The notes below the pieces were generated by a model. The model did not search any database. It worked only from the letters and a program-made list of their open reading frames with translations, and had not been told where the DNA came from. A DNA stretch of 64,000 nt from CAYHGX01 sp964356355. Its GTDB lineage: Bacteria > Patescibacteriota > Gracilibacteria > UBA1369 > LOWO2-01-FULL-3. How positions within the stretch are numbered: the first letter of the stretch is position 1; each line of letters starts with the position of its first letter. The translations under genes were made by a program, and so were the position numbers. The DNA is taken from contig CAYHGX010000005.1 in the NCBI GenBank assembly GCA_964356355.1, forward strand, positions 24,682 to 88,681, read 5' to 3'. Positions 16,553 through 24,666 of this stretch are shown here, in pieces.

Positions 16553-17118
16553 ACCAGTTTAAGTAGAGCCGAGGCTGTTGCTTTGATTTCGTGTTTCATC
16601 TTGAAACGGTGCCATCCGTGCTTCGTGGCGAGGTGGGAGAGGATTTTGCGGCATTTTTCGGAGAGATCGTCGTCTTGTTCGTGGAGGTGAGTTTTTTCGC
16701 GGGCGGCGAGTTTTCGTTCACCTTCAAAAAGGATGGATATATCTTCCTTGAGCAGATGCTTATTAGCTTGTTCAAGCCATGATTCACTCAGGCCTTTGGC
16801 TACTCCCCAAGCGATTCCGGTGCCAATGTAGTCCTCGGCGATCACCACGTCGTGAGTAGCGATGAGGTGCTTGAGAGTAGGCTCAAACTGGTAGCGGTTG
16901 AGGATAAACCAGAGCTGAAGCTCGGATTCAGAAATTTTTTGACCTTCAGGTGAGCGCAAGGTTTTATCGAGAAATGGACCAGTAGGTGGGAGATCGTAAA
17001 TTGGATATTTAAGGAAATTTACCTTAAGGCCCTCAGCCTCAAGTGACTTAATTAAAAGCTTGGCCTGTGTGCTTTTGCCAATGTTGTTGATGCCGTAAAG
17101 TGTGATGAATTTTCCCAT
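16537..17118 (-). CDS. tmk: Thymidylate kinase-like protein
   Basis: The protein has 193 residues. The P-loop near the start reads GINNIGKSTQ, and a DVVIAEDYIGTGIAWG stretch stands where dTMP kinases carry the DR(Y/F) motif. It would phosphorylate dTMP to dTDP. The canonical Asp-Arg pair is replaced by Glu-Asp-Tyr, and the P-loop has Asn-Asn where Glu-Gly is common, so the enzyme is divergent and its substrate less certain. It directly follows dut (2-base gap), which supplies dUMP for dTMP synthesis and supports the assignment. Confidence 0.8.
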   Translation of the reverse strand: MGKFITLYGINNIGKSTQAKLLIKSLEAEGLKVNFLKYPIYDLPPTGPFLDKTLRSPEGQKISESELQLWFILNRYQFEPTLKHLIATHDVVIAEDYIGTGIAWGVAKGLSESWLEQANKHLLKEDISILFEGERKLAAREKTHLHEQDDDLSEKCRKILSHLATKHGWHRFKMKHEIKATASALLKLVKKLI

Positions 17119-17120
17119 AA

Positions 17121-17585
17121 TTATTGTGATAATTTCGCTTCGCTCCGCGCTTCATAACCACCAGTTGAGCCGAAGCCTCCCCTGCTTTCTTTGTTGATTT
17201 CAGTTACTTCTTGCCATTCGAAGCGGTCGATTTTCACAAAAACGCCTTGGGCAATTTTTTCGCCGCGGGTGATTTGAACAGGCTGATCAGTAAAGTTGTA
17301 TACGAGAACTTTGATTTCGTCGGTGGGGCCGCAGTAGTCGTGATCGATGATGCCGAAGCCGTGGGGAGGAGTGAGGCCTTTTTTGATTGGAGTGGAGCTG
17401 CGGGAGGCCACTACTAGCATATAACCTTCTGGGACCTCGACAATTAGGTTGGAAGGTACCATTTCGATGCTTTTGGGCGCGATTTCTACATTTGTGCGAG
17501 CGGAAATGTCGAAGCCAACGGAGCCGGCAGTTTCATAAACTGGAAGGGAAAGATCTTGTTCGAGGCGTTTGATTTGCACTTTCAT
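17121..17585 (-). CDS. dut: dUTP diphosphatase
   Basis: The protein has 154 residues of the trimeric dUTPase family. Visible motifs are AGSVGFDISA (motif 1), SRSSTPIKKGLTPPHG (motif 2 region), GIIDHDYCGPTDE (motif 3), GEKIAQGVF (motif 4) and the C-terminal RGGFGSTGG arm (motif 5). It hydrolyses dUTP to dUMP and pyrophosphate, keeping uracil out of DNA. It forms a pair with tmk. All five motifs are present, so it should be active. Confidence 0.96.
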   Translation of the reverse strand: MKVQIKRLEQDLSLPVYETAGSVGFDISARTNVEIAPKSIEMVPSNLIVEVPEGYMLVVASRSSTPIKKGLTPPHGFGIIDHDYCGPTDEIKVLVYNFTDQPVQITRGEKIAQGVFVKIDRFEWQEVTEINKESRGGFGSTGGYEARSEAKLSQ

Positions 17586-17661
17586 GGTTGCGGTGCCGGC
17601 GGGCTTTATTTTTTGGTGAGATTAGGATAAATTATAACTCAAAAAGTAACAAACATTTGGC

Positions 17662-18729
17662 ATGAAATTTTTCAAAAAGGTGAATTTGATGGTAACGAGT
17701 GCGCTTTTAGCTAAGGTGGAGGAACCTGCGAGCCAGCAGAAGGAAGCAGTGGCACCCCCAAAAATTGATTTTGCGGTTGGCGGGCAGGCGGTAATTGAGG
17801 GCGTAATGATGAGGTCTTTGAGTTACATTACAATTGCTGTGAGAAAAACTGATGGCAGCATAAGGGTTCGCGAAAAGAAATTTAAAAATTTAACTCAGAG
17901 ATACAAGTGGCTTAATATTCCAATTTTGCGTGGAGTAATAAATCTTTTTGAGATGATGGTCATTGGAACCGAGGCAATAAATTTTTCAGCAAATGAATCG
18001 TTGGAAGAGCCAAATAGCAGTAAGAATGGAGTGGAAAGTGAAAAGGTGCGAGAACCTCAAATGGAAAAGGCTCCATCCAGAGCCAGTGTATTTTTTGAAT
18101 ATCTGATGTTTGCTTTATCTTTGGTTTTTGCTTTGGCGGTGAGTGTCTTTTTATTTAAGTTTGTACCTCTCTGGGTGGCAACATACTTTGATGGTAAGAG
18201 TGCCTATATTCACGATAACTACATCGTTTTTAACTTGATTGATGGTGCAATTAAAATATCCGTATTCATTCTTTACATGGCTATTTTGGGTGTAATACCA
18301 AGTTTTAAGCGAATCTTCGAATATCATGGGGCTGAGCACAAATCTATTTTCAACTATGAAAAGAAGTTGCCACTAACTGTAGAAAATGCCCGCGGAATGA
18401 CTCGCTTTCATCCTCGCTGTGGGACAAGTTTTATTTTGATTGTCTTTTTGATTAGCGTGATTGTGTATACCTTCATTCCTAAGCAGGAGAGTTTTAGTGC
18501 AAATCTACTTTTGCGAGTAGCAATGCTACCTTTGATTGCGGGAATTTCTTATGAGTACCTGAAATTGAGTGCCAAATATGCGCAGAATTCTTTCGTAAAA
18601 CTGCTGATTTTGCCGGGGCTTTGGTTTCAGAGACTTACTACGAGAGAGCCGAAGGATGACCAGCTCGAGGTTGGGCTGGAATCACTTAAGGCGGCGTTGA
18701 GATTGGAGGGACTGGATAAAGGAATATAA
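17662..18729 (+). CDS. DUF1385 / YqhQ-like membrane protein
   Basis: The protein has 355 residues. The family signature GGQAVIEGVMMRS lies at about 40-52, followed by several membrane helices (about 150-175, 195-215, 260-285, 295-310) and the conserved histidine segments EYHGAEHKS and RFHPRCGTS. The DUF1385 family is widespread in Firmicutes and CPR, and its biochemical role is not established. A charged insertion (about 115-140) between the first domain and the helices is not conserved in my memory of the family. The gene is divergent from dut and followed by the HATPase gene. Confidence 0.88.
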   Translation: MKFFKKVNLMVTSALLAKVEEPASQQKEAVAPPKIDFAVGGQAVIEGVMMRSLSYITIAVRKTDGSIRVREKKFKNLTQRYKWLNIPILRGVINLFEMMVIGTEAINFSANESLEEPNSSKNGVESEKVREPQMEKAPSRASVFFEYLMFALSLVFALAVSVFLFKFVPLWVATYFDGKSAYIHDNYIVFNLIDGAIKISVFILYMAILGVIPSFKRIFEYHGAEHKSIFNYEKKLPLTVENARGMTRFHPRCGTSFILIVFLISVIVYTFIPKQESFSANLLLRVAMLPLIAGISYEYLKLSAKYAQNSFVKLLILPGLWFQRLTTREPKDDQLEVGLESLKAALRLEGLDKGI

Positions 18730-18752
18730 TCATAGCCATTAACTGCATGTGA

Positions 18753-19685
18753 ATGCCTGACACTCCTGAATTTTCTGAGGTGATAGAGAGTGCTTGTAGA
18801 CAGCTCAATGTGGCGTGGGCAAAGGGCATCGTGGAGGTGAGGGATTTTATTCGTGAGGCCACAATGAAGCTTGCAAGGGAGGCTACTTCCAATGAGCAGA
18901 AAAATGACGACGCACTGAATACTGATGCCGAGCCAAAAAGTGCTAAGGATAAACTCCTTGATTCACTGGGGATGAGGTTTAATAGGCAGGTGGAGGTGCC
19001 TGCGGCAGAGATGATTGAAGAAATCCTTAGTGATGCGATTAAGGCTGCGGATAGTCGCCTTGTAGTACACTACGCCAACCACATTCATCATCGGGCCATG
19101 CATGCGTTTCATCGTGGTAGCAGGTTTGAATCAATAGTGAATGAGGGCGGAGATCTGGAGGCTTTTATTAACAGCATTAATGAGAGCTTTCCCAGTGAGA
19201 TTGCAGTGGATGGATTGGAGTTTAGAAAATTGGATATCGTGGGTATGTTGGAACAGATGAATCGGGGGTTTTCTTTTGGATACTCCAAAGTAAGGGCACC
19301 TAAAGGCGTGGATATTTCATTGGTGTTAGGGCCTGGGGCGGAGGCAAGGGTGTTGGGGCATGGCGACATGATGCAGGAAATCTTTTGGGAGTTGTGCAAG
19401 AACGCTTTTGAGCACATGAAGGAGGGTGGAAGATTGGAAATTCGCACTCGAAGAGAAGGAGATGAGATGATTATAGAATTTGAAGATAGCGGTATGGGGA
19501 TAGCTGAGGAGGATATTGGTAGAGTCTTTGAAGATGGATTTACCAAGAGAAAGGACGGAACAGGAAAAGGACTCTATAATGCAAAGCTTTACATTGAAGA
19601 ATTCATGAAGGGCAGGATTGAGGTGGAGTGTTTAGCGGGGAAGGGTGCTACTTTTAGGATCACGTTGCCGCTTGCGAGAGACTAG
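18753..19685 (+). CDS. Orphan HATPase (histidine-kinase-like ATP-binding protein)
   Basis: The protein has 310 residues. The C-terminal 120 residues are a GHKL ATPase domain: N-box ELCKNAFEHM, G1 box EDSGMGI, F-box-like VFEDGFTKR, G2 box GTGKGLYNAK. The N-terminal 190 residues are helical, with no membrane segment and no clear H-box of the HExxxP type, although HHRAMHAFHR near 110 could hold a phospho-accepting His. No response regulator lies nearby. It could be a soluble sensor kinase or a GHKL ATPase with another role. It converges with and overlaps the HNH gene by 26 bases. Confidence 0.8.
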   Translation: MPDTPEFSEVIESACRQLNVAWAKGIVEVRDFIREATMKLAREATSNEQKNDDALNTDAEPKSAKDKLLDSLGMRFNRQVEVPAAEMIEEILSDAIKAADSRLVVHYANHIHHRAMHAFHRGSRFESIVNEGGDLEAFINSINESFPSEIAVDGLEFRKLDIVGMLEQMNRGFSFGYSKVRAPKGVDISLVLGPGAEARVLGHGDMMQEIFWELCKNAFEHMKEGGRLEIRTRREGDEMIIEFEDSGMGIAEEDIGRVFEDGFTKRKDGTGKGLYNAKLYIEEFMKGRIEVECLAGKGATFRITLPLARD

Positions 19686-20604
19686 CCTGATGCTTCTCTC
19701 TATATCTTTGATCAATCAGATGCGCAATTTGGTGGTGTTCGCGGCACATGGGTGCGATGTAGCGAGGGTCGTGGACGCGGACGAGTGAGAGTCTTTGAGA
19801 GTGGTGGTTTTCCACCGCCGGTTTGCAGCAGCCGGGAACCGAGCATTTGGTGCCATGTTCTTCGTCGAGCACGGCCTGCACTTTGACTGAAATGTAGCCT
19901 GAGGTTTTTAGTTTTTCGCCAGGTTTGAGCGTTGCTCTTTTGGCTTCCATGCGGGCAATTGCTTCTTTCGCTAGTTCTTCTTTTCTCGCTTCAATTTCCT
20001 TCTGCCTTTTCTCTAGCATTTGTAAAATAATTTGATTGATGTCGTGGCCTTGGAGTTGAAGGTGATTAAATTTTTCGATTACTTCATCAGAGAGTTGAAA
20101 ATTTGGCAAAGATATTTTGAATTGCGTGTGCACGTGCACAGACTTACCACCGAAAAGTGGCTTTCCTTGGCCACCCGAGGTTTCATTCCTAGATGGATTT
20201 TCTGCTGAAATTTTGTAATCCCGAACCATTGTTTCTAGAGCTCCGCGCGGCAAAACTTTTACAATTTCAGCTAATTCTTCTTCGTTTTCCGGCGTGGCGA
20301 TTGAGGCTATACGCGTAAGCTTATTTACGCTCACTGCTCCTTCAATTAATATGTTTTTGAGAGTTGGCATTGAGGAAAAACGCTGTTCTAGGTTGATTGC
20401 GCGGCGTACTTGTTCTTGCGATAATCCGGCCAATTTAAAGGCGAATTCAAAAATGGAATCGAATCCTTTCTTTTCATAAAGTTTGCGGCGGTCCACTTCG
20501 GGTAAGAGCCCAATGAATCTTCTGCGCCATTTTAAGGCGCGGGCACCAAATTTTAGGCAGAGATTTAGTAAATCGGAATCGGAAATATTTTGGAGATTTT
20601 TCAT
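19660..20604 (-). CDS. HNH endonuclease-like protein, copy 1
   Basis: The start at 20604 (MKNLQNISDSDLL) is chosen because it matches the beginning of the paralogue at 50537; an upstream ATG at 20637 adds 11 residues. There are 314 residues: a helical N-terminal region (LCLKFGARALKWRRRF, KKGFDSIFEFAFKLAGLS), a charged middle coil, and a C-terminal HNH nuclease with CSVPGC, ENHHSQR and CREHHQIAH, in which two Cys and a His pair would bind metal. Such genes occur in many copies in CPR genomes and may be selfish. The closest relative is the second copy in this window, which also shares an upstream element. Confidence 0.85.
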   Translation of the reverse strand: MKNLQNISDSDLLNLCLKFGARALKWRRRFIGLLPEVDRRKLYEKKGFDSIFEFAFKLAGLSQEQVRRAINLEQRFSSMPTLKNILIEGAVSVNKLTRIASIATPENEEELAEIVKVLPRGALETMVRDYKISAENPSRNETSGGQGKPLFGGKSVHVHTQFKISLPNFQLSDEVIEKFNHLQLQGHDINQIILQMLEKRQKEIEARKEELAKEAIARMEAKRATLKPGEKLKTSGYISVKVQAVLDEEHGTKCSVPGCCKPAVENHHSQRLSLVRVHDPRYIAPMCREHHQIAHLIDQRYREKHQASLSQAAT

Positions 20605-20627
20605 AAGGTAGTTGGTAAAAATTAATG

Positions 20628-20642
20628 GTAGTACCACTACCT
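20628..20642. promoter_or_regulatory. Perfect dyad upstream of HNH copy 1
   Basis: GGTAGT-GGT-ACTACC is a six-pair inverted repeat lying 24-38 bases before the chosen HNH start. It is a possible operator or leader hairpin and is not found before the second HNH gene. Confidence 0.35.
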
Positions 20643-20702
20643 AAGATCGAATTCATTTTACCATGATGAGTCTAAATAATCAGCATTTAAAGCCAATAAG
20701 TG

Positions 20703-20757
20703 CGTATTTGCTGTTGCAAATTTTGTTAATCATTTCGTAGTGAGTGTTTACTCACCC
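20703..20757 (-). promoter_or_regulatory. Element shared upstream of both HNH genes, copy 1
   Basis: On the minus strand it begins with the dyad GTGAGT-AAAC-ACTCAC and continues GAAAT, then CAAAATTTGCAA and a final AAATACG. The same order of blocks occurs at 50396-50450 before the second HNH gene. It ends about 100 bases before the start codon. The rest of 20605-20921 holds this element, the dyad at 20628 and the folD promoter. Confidence 0.55.
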
Positions 20758-20842
20758 GGTATAGTTGTTAATTCATTTCAGAGAGCATGCATAACTCCAC
20801 GCACGCGGGTGATGAATGTATATTCAACGCTGGCCTAAAAGG

Positions 20843-20871
20843 TTGACTCCCAAGCGGTAAAACTATATTAT
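20843..20871 (+). promoter_or_regulatory. Promoter upstream of folD-purF-purD
   Basis: TTGACT and TATTAT are separated by 17 bases, 50 bases before the folD start. Confidence 0.55.
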
Positions 20872-20921
20872 GGAATTGCTTTTCGAGGGGGCTGGTTTTA
20901 CTTTTTCATCCAACACACTAC

Positions 20922-21788
20922 ATGGCGATAATGGATGGGCTTAAAGTTTCGAAGGAGTTGCTATTGGCACTCCAGAGTGAAGTGAACGAACTTGAGTCCA
21001 AACACGTCCGCCCGAAGATGGCCGTAGTACTGGTGGGAGAGGACCCCGCTTCTTTGGTATATGTAAGACAAAAACAGAAGGCTGCGAATCTGTGTGGCAT
21101 TGCCTGGGAGCAATTTGATTTTACTCCAGAGGATGTGACTACGGAGGGCCTTGTTGCGAAAATTGAGGAGCTTAACAATGATGAGTTGATTCACGGAATT
21201 TTGGTTCAACTGCCCTTGCCGGCACATGTTTCTGTGCCCCTTGTAATGAGAGCTATTAATCCTAAAAAGGATGTTGATGGATTTACTGCTTACAACATTG
21301 GAAAGATGTTTATAAGTACTGACTTTGAAGATTTAGCGCCGTGTACTCCTACTGGAGTGATTCATTTGCTAGATCATTATGGAGTGGAAATTCAGGGCAA
21401 AGAGGTGGTGGTAGTTGGGCATAGCAATATTGTGGGAAAGCCGTTGGCAATGATGCTCCTAAATCGGAATGCAACAGTGACTGTTTGTCATATACATACT
21501 AAAAATCTGGCTGAGCATACGCGACGAGCAGATATATTGTGCGTGGCCGTTGGTAAACCAAATTTAATTACTGGTGAAATGGTAAAGGAGGGAGCTGTGG
21601 TTGTGGATATTGGGATAAATCGGATGGAAGATGGAAAATTGTGCGGAGATATAAATTTTGCTGAGGTAAGTGCTAAGGCGAGCCTGCTTACTCCTGTGCC
21701 TGGTGGAGTGGGGCCGATGACAGTGGCGTGTTTGATGGAGAATACCGTGAAAGCAGCTAAGCGAAGCACTTTGCAAGCTAGTGATTAA
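20922..21788 (+). CDS. folD: Bifunctional methylenetetrahydrofolate dehydrogenase/cyclohydrolase
   Basis: The protein has 288 residues with the FolD layout: catalytic YVRQKQKAA (conserved Lys) at about 47-55, GILVQLPLP, KDVDGF, PCTPTGV, the Rossmann GHSNIVGKP and the C-terminal PGGVGPMT. It converts 5,10-methylene-THF to 10-formyl-THF, the formyl donor of purine synthesis, which fits with purF and purD directly downstream (27-base gap). The length is standard. Confidence 0.96.
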   Translation: MAIMDGLKVSKELLLALQSEVNELESKHVRPKMAVVLVGEDPASLVYVRQKQKAANLCGIAWEQFDFTPEDVTTEGLVAKIEELNNDELIHGILVQLPLPAHVSVPLVMRAINPKKDVDGFTAYNIGKMFISTDFEDLAPCTPTGVIHLLDHYGVEIQGKEVVVVGHSNIVGKPLAMMLLNRNATVTVCHIHTKNLAEHTRRADILCVAVGKPNLITGEMVKEGAVVVDIGINRMEDGKLCGDINFAEVSAKASLLTPVPGGVGPMTVACLMENTVKAAKRSTLQASD

Positions 21789-21815
21789 TGTTCCAATAAT
21801 TTAAACTAATCATAT

Positions 21816-23333
21816 ATGTGCGGAATTGTAGGCATTTACGGGTATGGTCATGTTGCTCAGGATCTGTATGATGGATTGCTTACATTGCAACATCGTGGTC
21901 AGGATGCTGCGGGAATTGTGACTTTTGACGGCAAATTTCATGTCAGAAAGGATATTGGACTTGTGATGGATGTGTTTCATGCGCGTCATATGAAGACATT
22001 AACTGGATATGCGGGAATCGGGTTTAATAGATATGCAACTTTTGGCTCTGATAATGTGGAAGATGTGATGCCATTTATTGGCCAGGCGCCTTTTGGTGTG
22101 GCGATGGCTTTTAATGGAAATGTATTTAATGCACGCGAACTCAAACAGGAGCTTTATGAAAAGGATCACCGTCTTGTAAATTCTGACAATGATGGTGAGG
22201 TAGTTTTGAATATTTTCACTAAGGCGTTGACAAAGCAGAACCCTGAAAAGGTTACAGCGGATCACATTTGGAAGGCGGTTGAGAGTGTTTATGAGCGATG
22301 CAAGGGCGCGTATGCGGTGATTGGCTATATTGCGAAGCAAGGTATGTTTGCCTTCCGTGATCCCTTTGGGATTCGTCCGTTGTTGCTTGGGAGACGCAAG
22401 GAAGGGCTTGAGTATGAATATATTTTTGCTTCTGAGTCTGTGACTTTTGATATTTTGGGATATGAGTTTGTGGATGACGTAGGACATGGTGAGGCTATTT
22501 TTATTGAAGAAAATGGGCGGAAGGTTCATAGAAAAATGGTGGGGCCGAAGACTTTGTCACCTTGTTTGTTTGAATACGTATACTTCGCAAGGCCAGACTC
22601 AATTATCAACGGTATCTCTGTGCAAAAATCTCGCTTACGAATGGGTAAGAAACTGGCTCTGAAAATAAAGAAGGCCAAGTTGGATATTGACGTGGTGATG
22701 CCGGTACCTGACTCTTCACGAACGGCGGCATTTGCGATTGCGGATGAGCTGAATCTACCCTATAGAGAGGGACTAATTAAGAATCGTTATATTGGGCGAA
22801 CGTTTATCATGCCAGGGCAAAGTGCCAGAAAAAAATCGATTAGGTACAAGCTAAATCCGATGCCCTTGGAGATTAAAGGCAAGAAAATCCTGCTAGTTGA
22901 TGACAGTATTGTGAGAGGAAATACCTCAAGACAGATTATTGAAATGGTAAGAGGGGCAGGGGCTGAAAAAGTTTATTTTGCTTCGTATTCTCCGGAGATT
23001 TTAAGTCCAAATCTTTATGGCATAGATATTGCAACGAAAGAAGAGCTGATTGCTGTGGGAAATACTGTAGAGCAAATTGCAAAAATGATCAGTGCTGACA
23101 AACTGTTTTATGGTGATCTCCCGGATGTGTTTAAGGCCTGCACTGAGGGGAATCCGAAGGTGAAAGATATGGACATGTCTTGCTTTGATGGCAGATATGT
23201 GACCGGAGATATCACTGATGAAATACTGAAAACTCAGGCGGATTCAAGAACAAAGGAGAGGCATACTGGCGAGGTAGAACGTGATAATTTTGGAGAAGAA
23301 GCGGCATTGGCTGGTCAATTAAACCTATTATAG
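21816..23333 (+). CDS. purF: Amidophosphoribosyltransferase
   Basis: The protein has 505 residues. After removal of Met, Cys2 is the catalytic nucleophile (MCGIVGIYG), with no propeptide. The glutaminase domain has QHRGQDAAGI and FNGN. The PRTase domain has the PRPP loop VLLVDDSIVRGNT-like segment KILLVDDSIVRGNTSRQI. It makes 5-phosphoribosylamine from PRPP and glutamine, the first step of purine synthesis. The C-terminal stretch past 480 is charged. It is one base from purD. Confidence 0.96.
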   Translation: MCGIVGIYGYGHVAQDLYDGLLTLQHRGQDAAGIVTFDGKFHVRKDIGLVMDVFHARHMKTLTGYAGIGFNRYATFGSDNVEDVMPFIGQAPFGVAMAFNGNVFNARELKQELYEKDHRLVNSDNDGEVVLNIFTKALTKQNPEKVTADHIWKAVESVYERCKGAYAVIGYIAKQGMFAFRDPFGIRPLLLGRRKEGLEYEYIFASESVTFDILGYEFVDDVGHGEAIFIEENGRKVHRKMVGPKTLSPCLFEYVYFARPDSIINGISVQKSRLRMGKKLALKIKKAKLDIDVVMPVPDSSRTAAFAIADELNLPYREGLIKNRYIGRTFIMPGQSARKKSIRYKLNPMPLEIKGKKILLVDDSIVRGNTSRQIIEMVRGAGAEKVYFASYSPEILSPNLYGIDIATKEELIAVGNTVEQIAKMISADKLFYGDLPDVFKACTEGNPKVKDMDMSCFDGRYVTGDITDEILKTQADSRTKERHTGEVERDNFGEEAALAGQLNLL

Positions 23334-23334
23334 T

Positions 23335-24666
23335 ATGAAGAAAATTCTCTTGATTGGATGTGGAGCGAGGGAGCATGTGATTGCCGAAACATTGAAAAAA
23401 AGTAGGCATGATGTGGAGCTTTATGTGGTGGGAAAAACTAGAAATCCCGGGATTGTGGCACTGGCTGAGGAGTGTTGTTTTGCTGATGTGTGTGACTTGG
23501 AGGCCATTGGGCATTTTGCTAAGAGCGTGGAGCCGGACTTTGCGGTGGTGGGGCCGGAGGCCCCGATTGAGGCCGGTGTGACAGATATGCTTTTGGAGAT
23601 GGGAATTCATAGTGCTTCACCGCTGAAAACGGTAGGAAGGCTGGAAAGCTCAAAATCTTTTACGAGAGACCTGATGGAGAAATATGGAATTGCTGGGAAT
23701 CCAAAGTTTAAAACGTTTTATAGTATTGAGGGAGTTGAGAAATTTTTAAAGGAACTGGATGAGGCTTTTGTCGTGAAGGCTGATGGGCTTAAGGGAGGAA
23801 AAGGCGTGAAGGTTTCAGGAGAACATTTGAATACGAGAGCGGAAGCGATGGCCTATATTTTAGAGTGTATAGAGGATTGCGGAAAGGTAGTGATTGAAGA
23901 GAAATTGGTGGGACAGGAGTTTAGCTTGATGAGCTTTTGTGACGGCGTACATACGGTGGAGATGCCGTGTATTCAAGATCATAAGAGGGCTTACGAGGGA
24001 GACACGGGGCCGAATACTGGTGGGATGGGAACATATGGATGTGCCAATCACCTACTTCCATTTTTGACGGAGGCAGATGTGATGGCTGCGGCTGAGATTA
24101 CCAGGAAAATGGCACGGGCTTTATTTGAGGAGACTGGAACTTATTTTAAAGGCGTAATGTATGGTGGATTTATGGCAACAAAAAAGGGTGTTGGACTGAT
24201 TGAGTATAATGCTCGATTTGGTGATCCCGAGGCAATGAATGCACTATGCTTATTGAAGAGTGACTTGGTAGATATTTGTGAGGCTATTATTAGTGGTGGA
24301 CTTGGCGATGTGAAGGTGGAGTTTGAAAAAAAGGCCACAGTTTGCAAATATGTGGTGCCGGAGGGATATCCTGATGAGGCGGTGAAAAACGTGGGAGTGG
24401 AGGTGGAAGAGGCTTTTGCGGAGAGTGAGAAAAACGAGGGCCTGAAAATTTACTTTGCTTCTGTGGATGAGCGGGAGGATGGCTTGTACCTGGCTGGATC
24501 AAGAGCGATTGCTATGGTGGGAATTGCCGATACACTAGAGAAGGCGGAGCAGATTGCGGAAAATGGAGCAGGAATGATTAAGGGGCCGGTGTTTCATCGC
24601 AAGGACATTGGGACTTCAGCGCTTGTGGAAAAGCGCATTCAGATGATGCGAGATTTGCGGGGCTAG
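23335..24666 (+). CDS. purD: Phosphoribosylamine-glycine ligase
   Basis: The protein has 443 residues of the ATP-grasp family. Visible motifs are the N-terminal GCGAREH, VVGPEAPI, VVKADGLKGGKGV and QDHKRAYEGDTGPNTGGMG, and EYNARFGDPEA near 295. It joins glycine to phosphoribosylamine, the step after PurF, and the one-base gap shows they are one transcription unit with folD. The length is slightly above the usual 420-430. No other pur genes are seen nearby, so the pathway may be partial or dispersed. Confidence 0.95.
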   Translation: MKKILLIGCGAREHVIAETLKKSRHDVELYVVGKTRNPGIVALAEECCFADVCDLEAIGHFAKSVEPDFAVVGPEAPIEAGVTDMLLEMGIHSASPLKTVGRLESSKSFTRDLMEKYGIAGNPKFKTFYSIEGVEKFLKELDEAFVVKADGLKGGKGVKVSGEHLNTRAEAMAYILECIEDCGKVVIEEKLVGQEFSLMSFCDGVHTVEMPCIQDHKRAYEGDTGPNTGGMGTYGCANHLLPFLTEADVMAAAEITRKMARALFEETGTYFKGVMYGGFMATKKGVGLIEYNARFGDPEAMNALCLLKSDLVDICEAIISGGLGDVKVEFEKKATVCKYVVPEGYPDEAVKNVGVEVEEAFAESEKNEGLKIYFASVDEREDGLYLAGSRAIAMVGIADTLEKAEQIAENGAGMIKGPVFHRKDIGTSALVEKRIQMMRDLRG

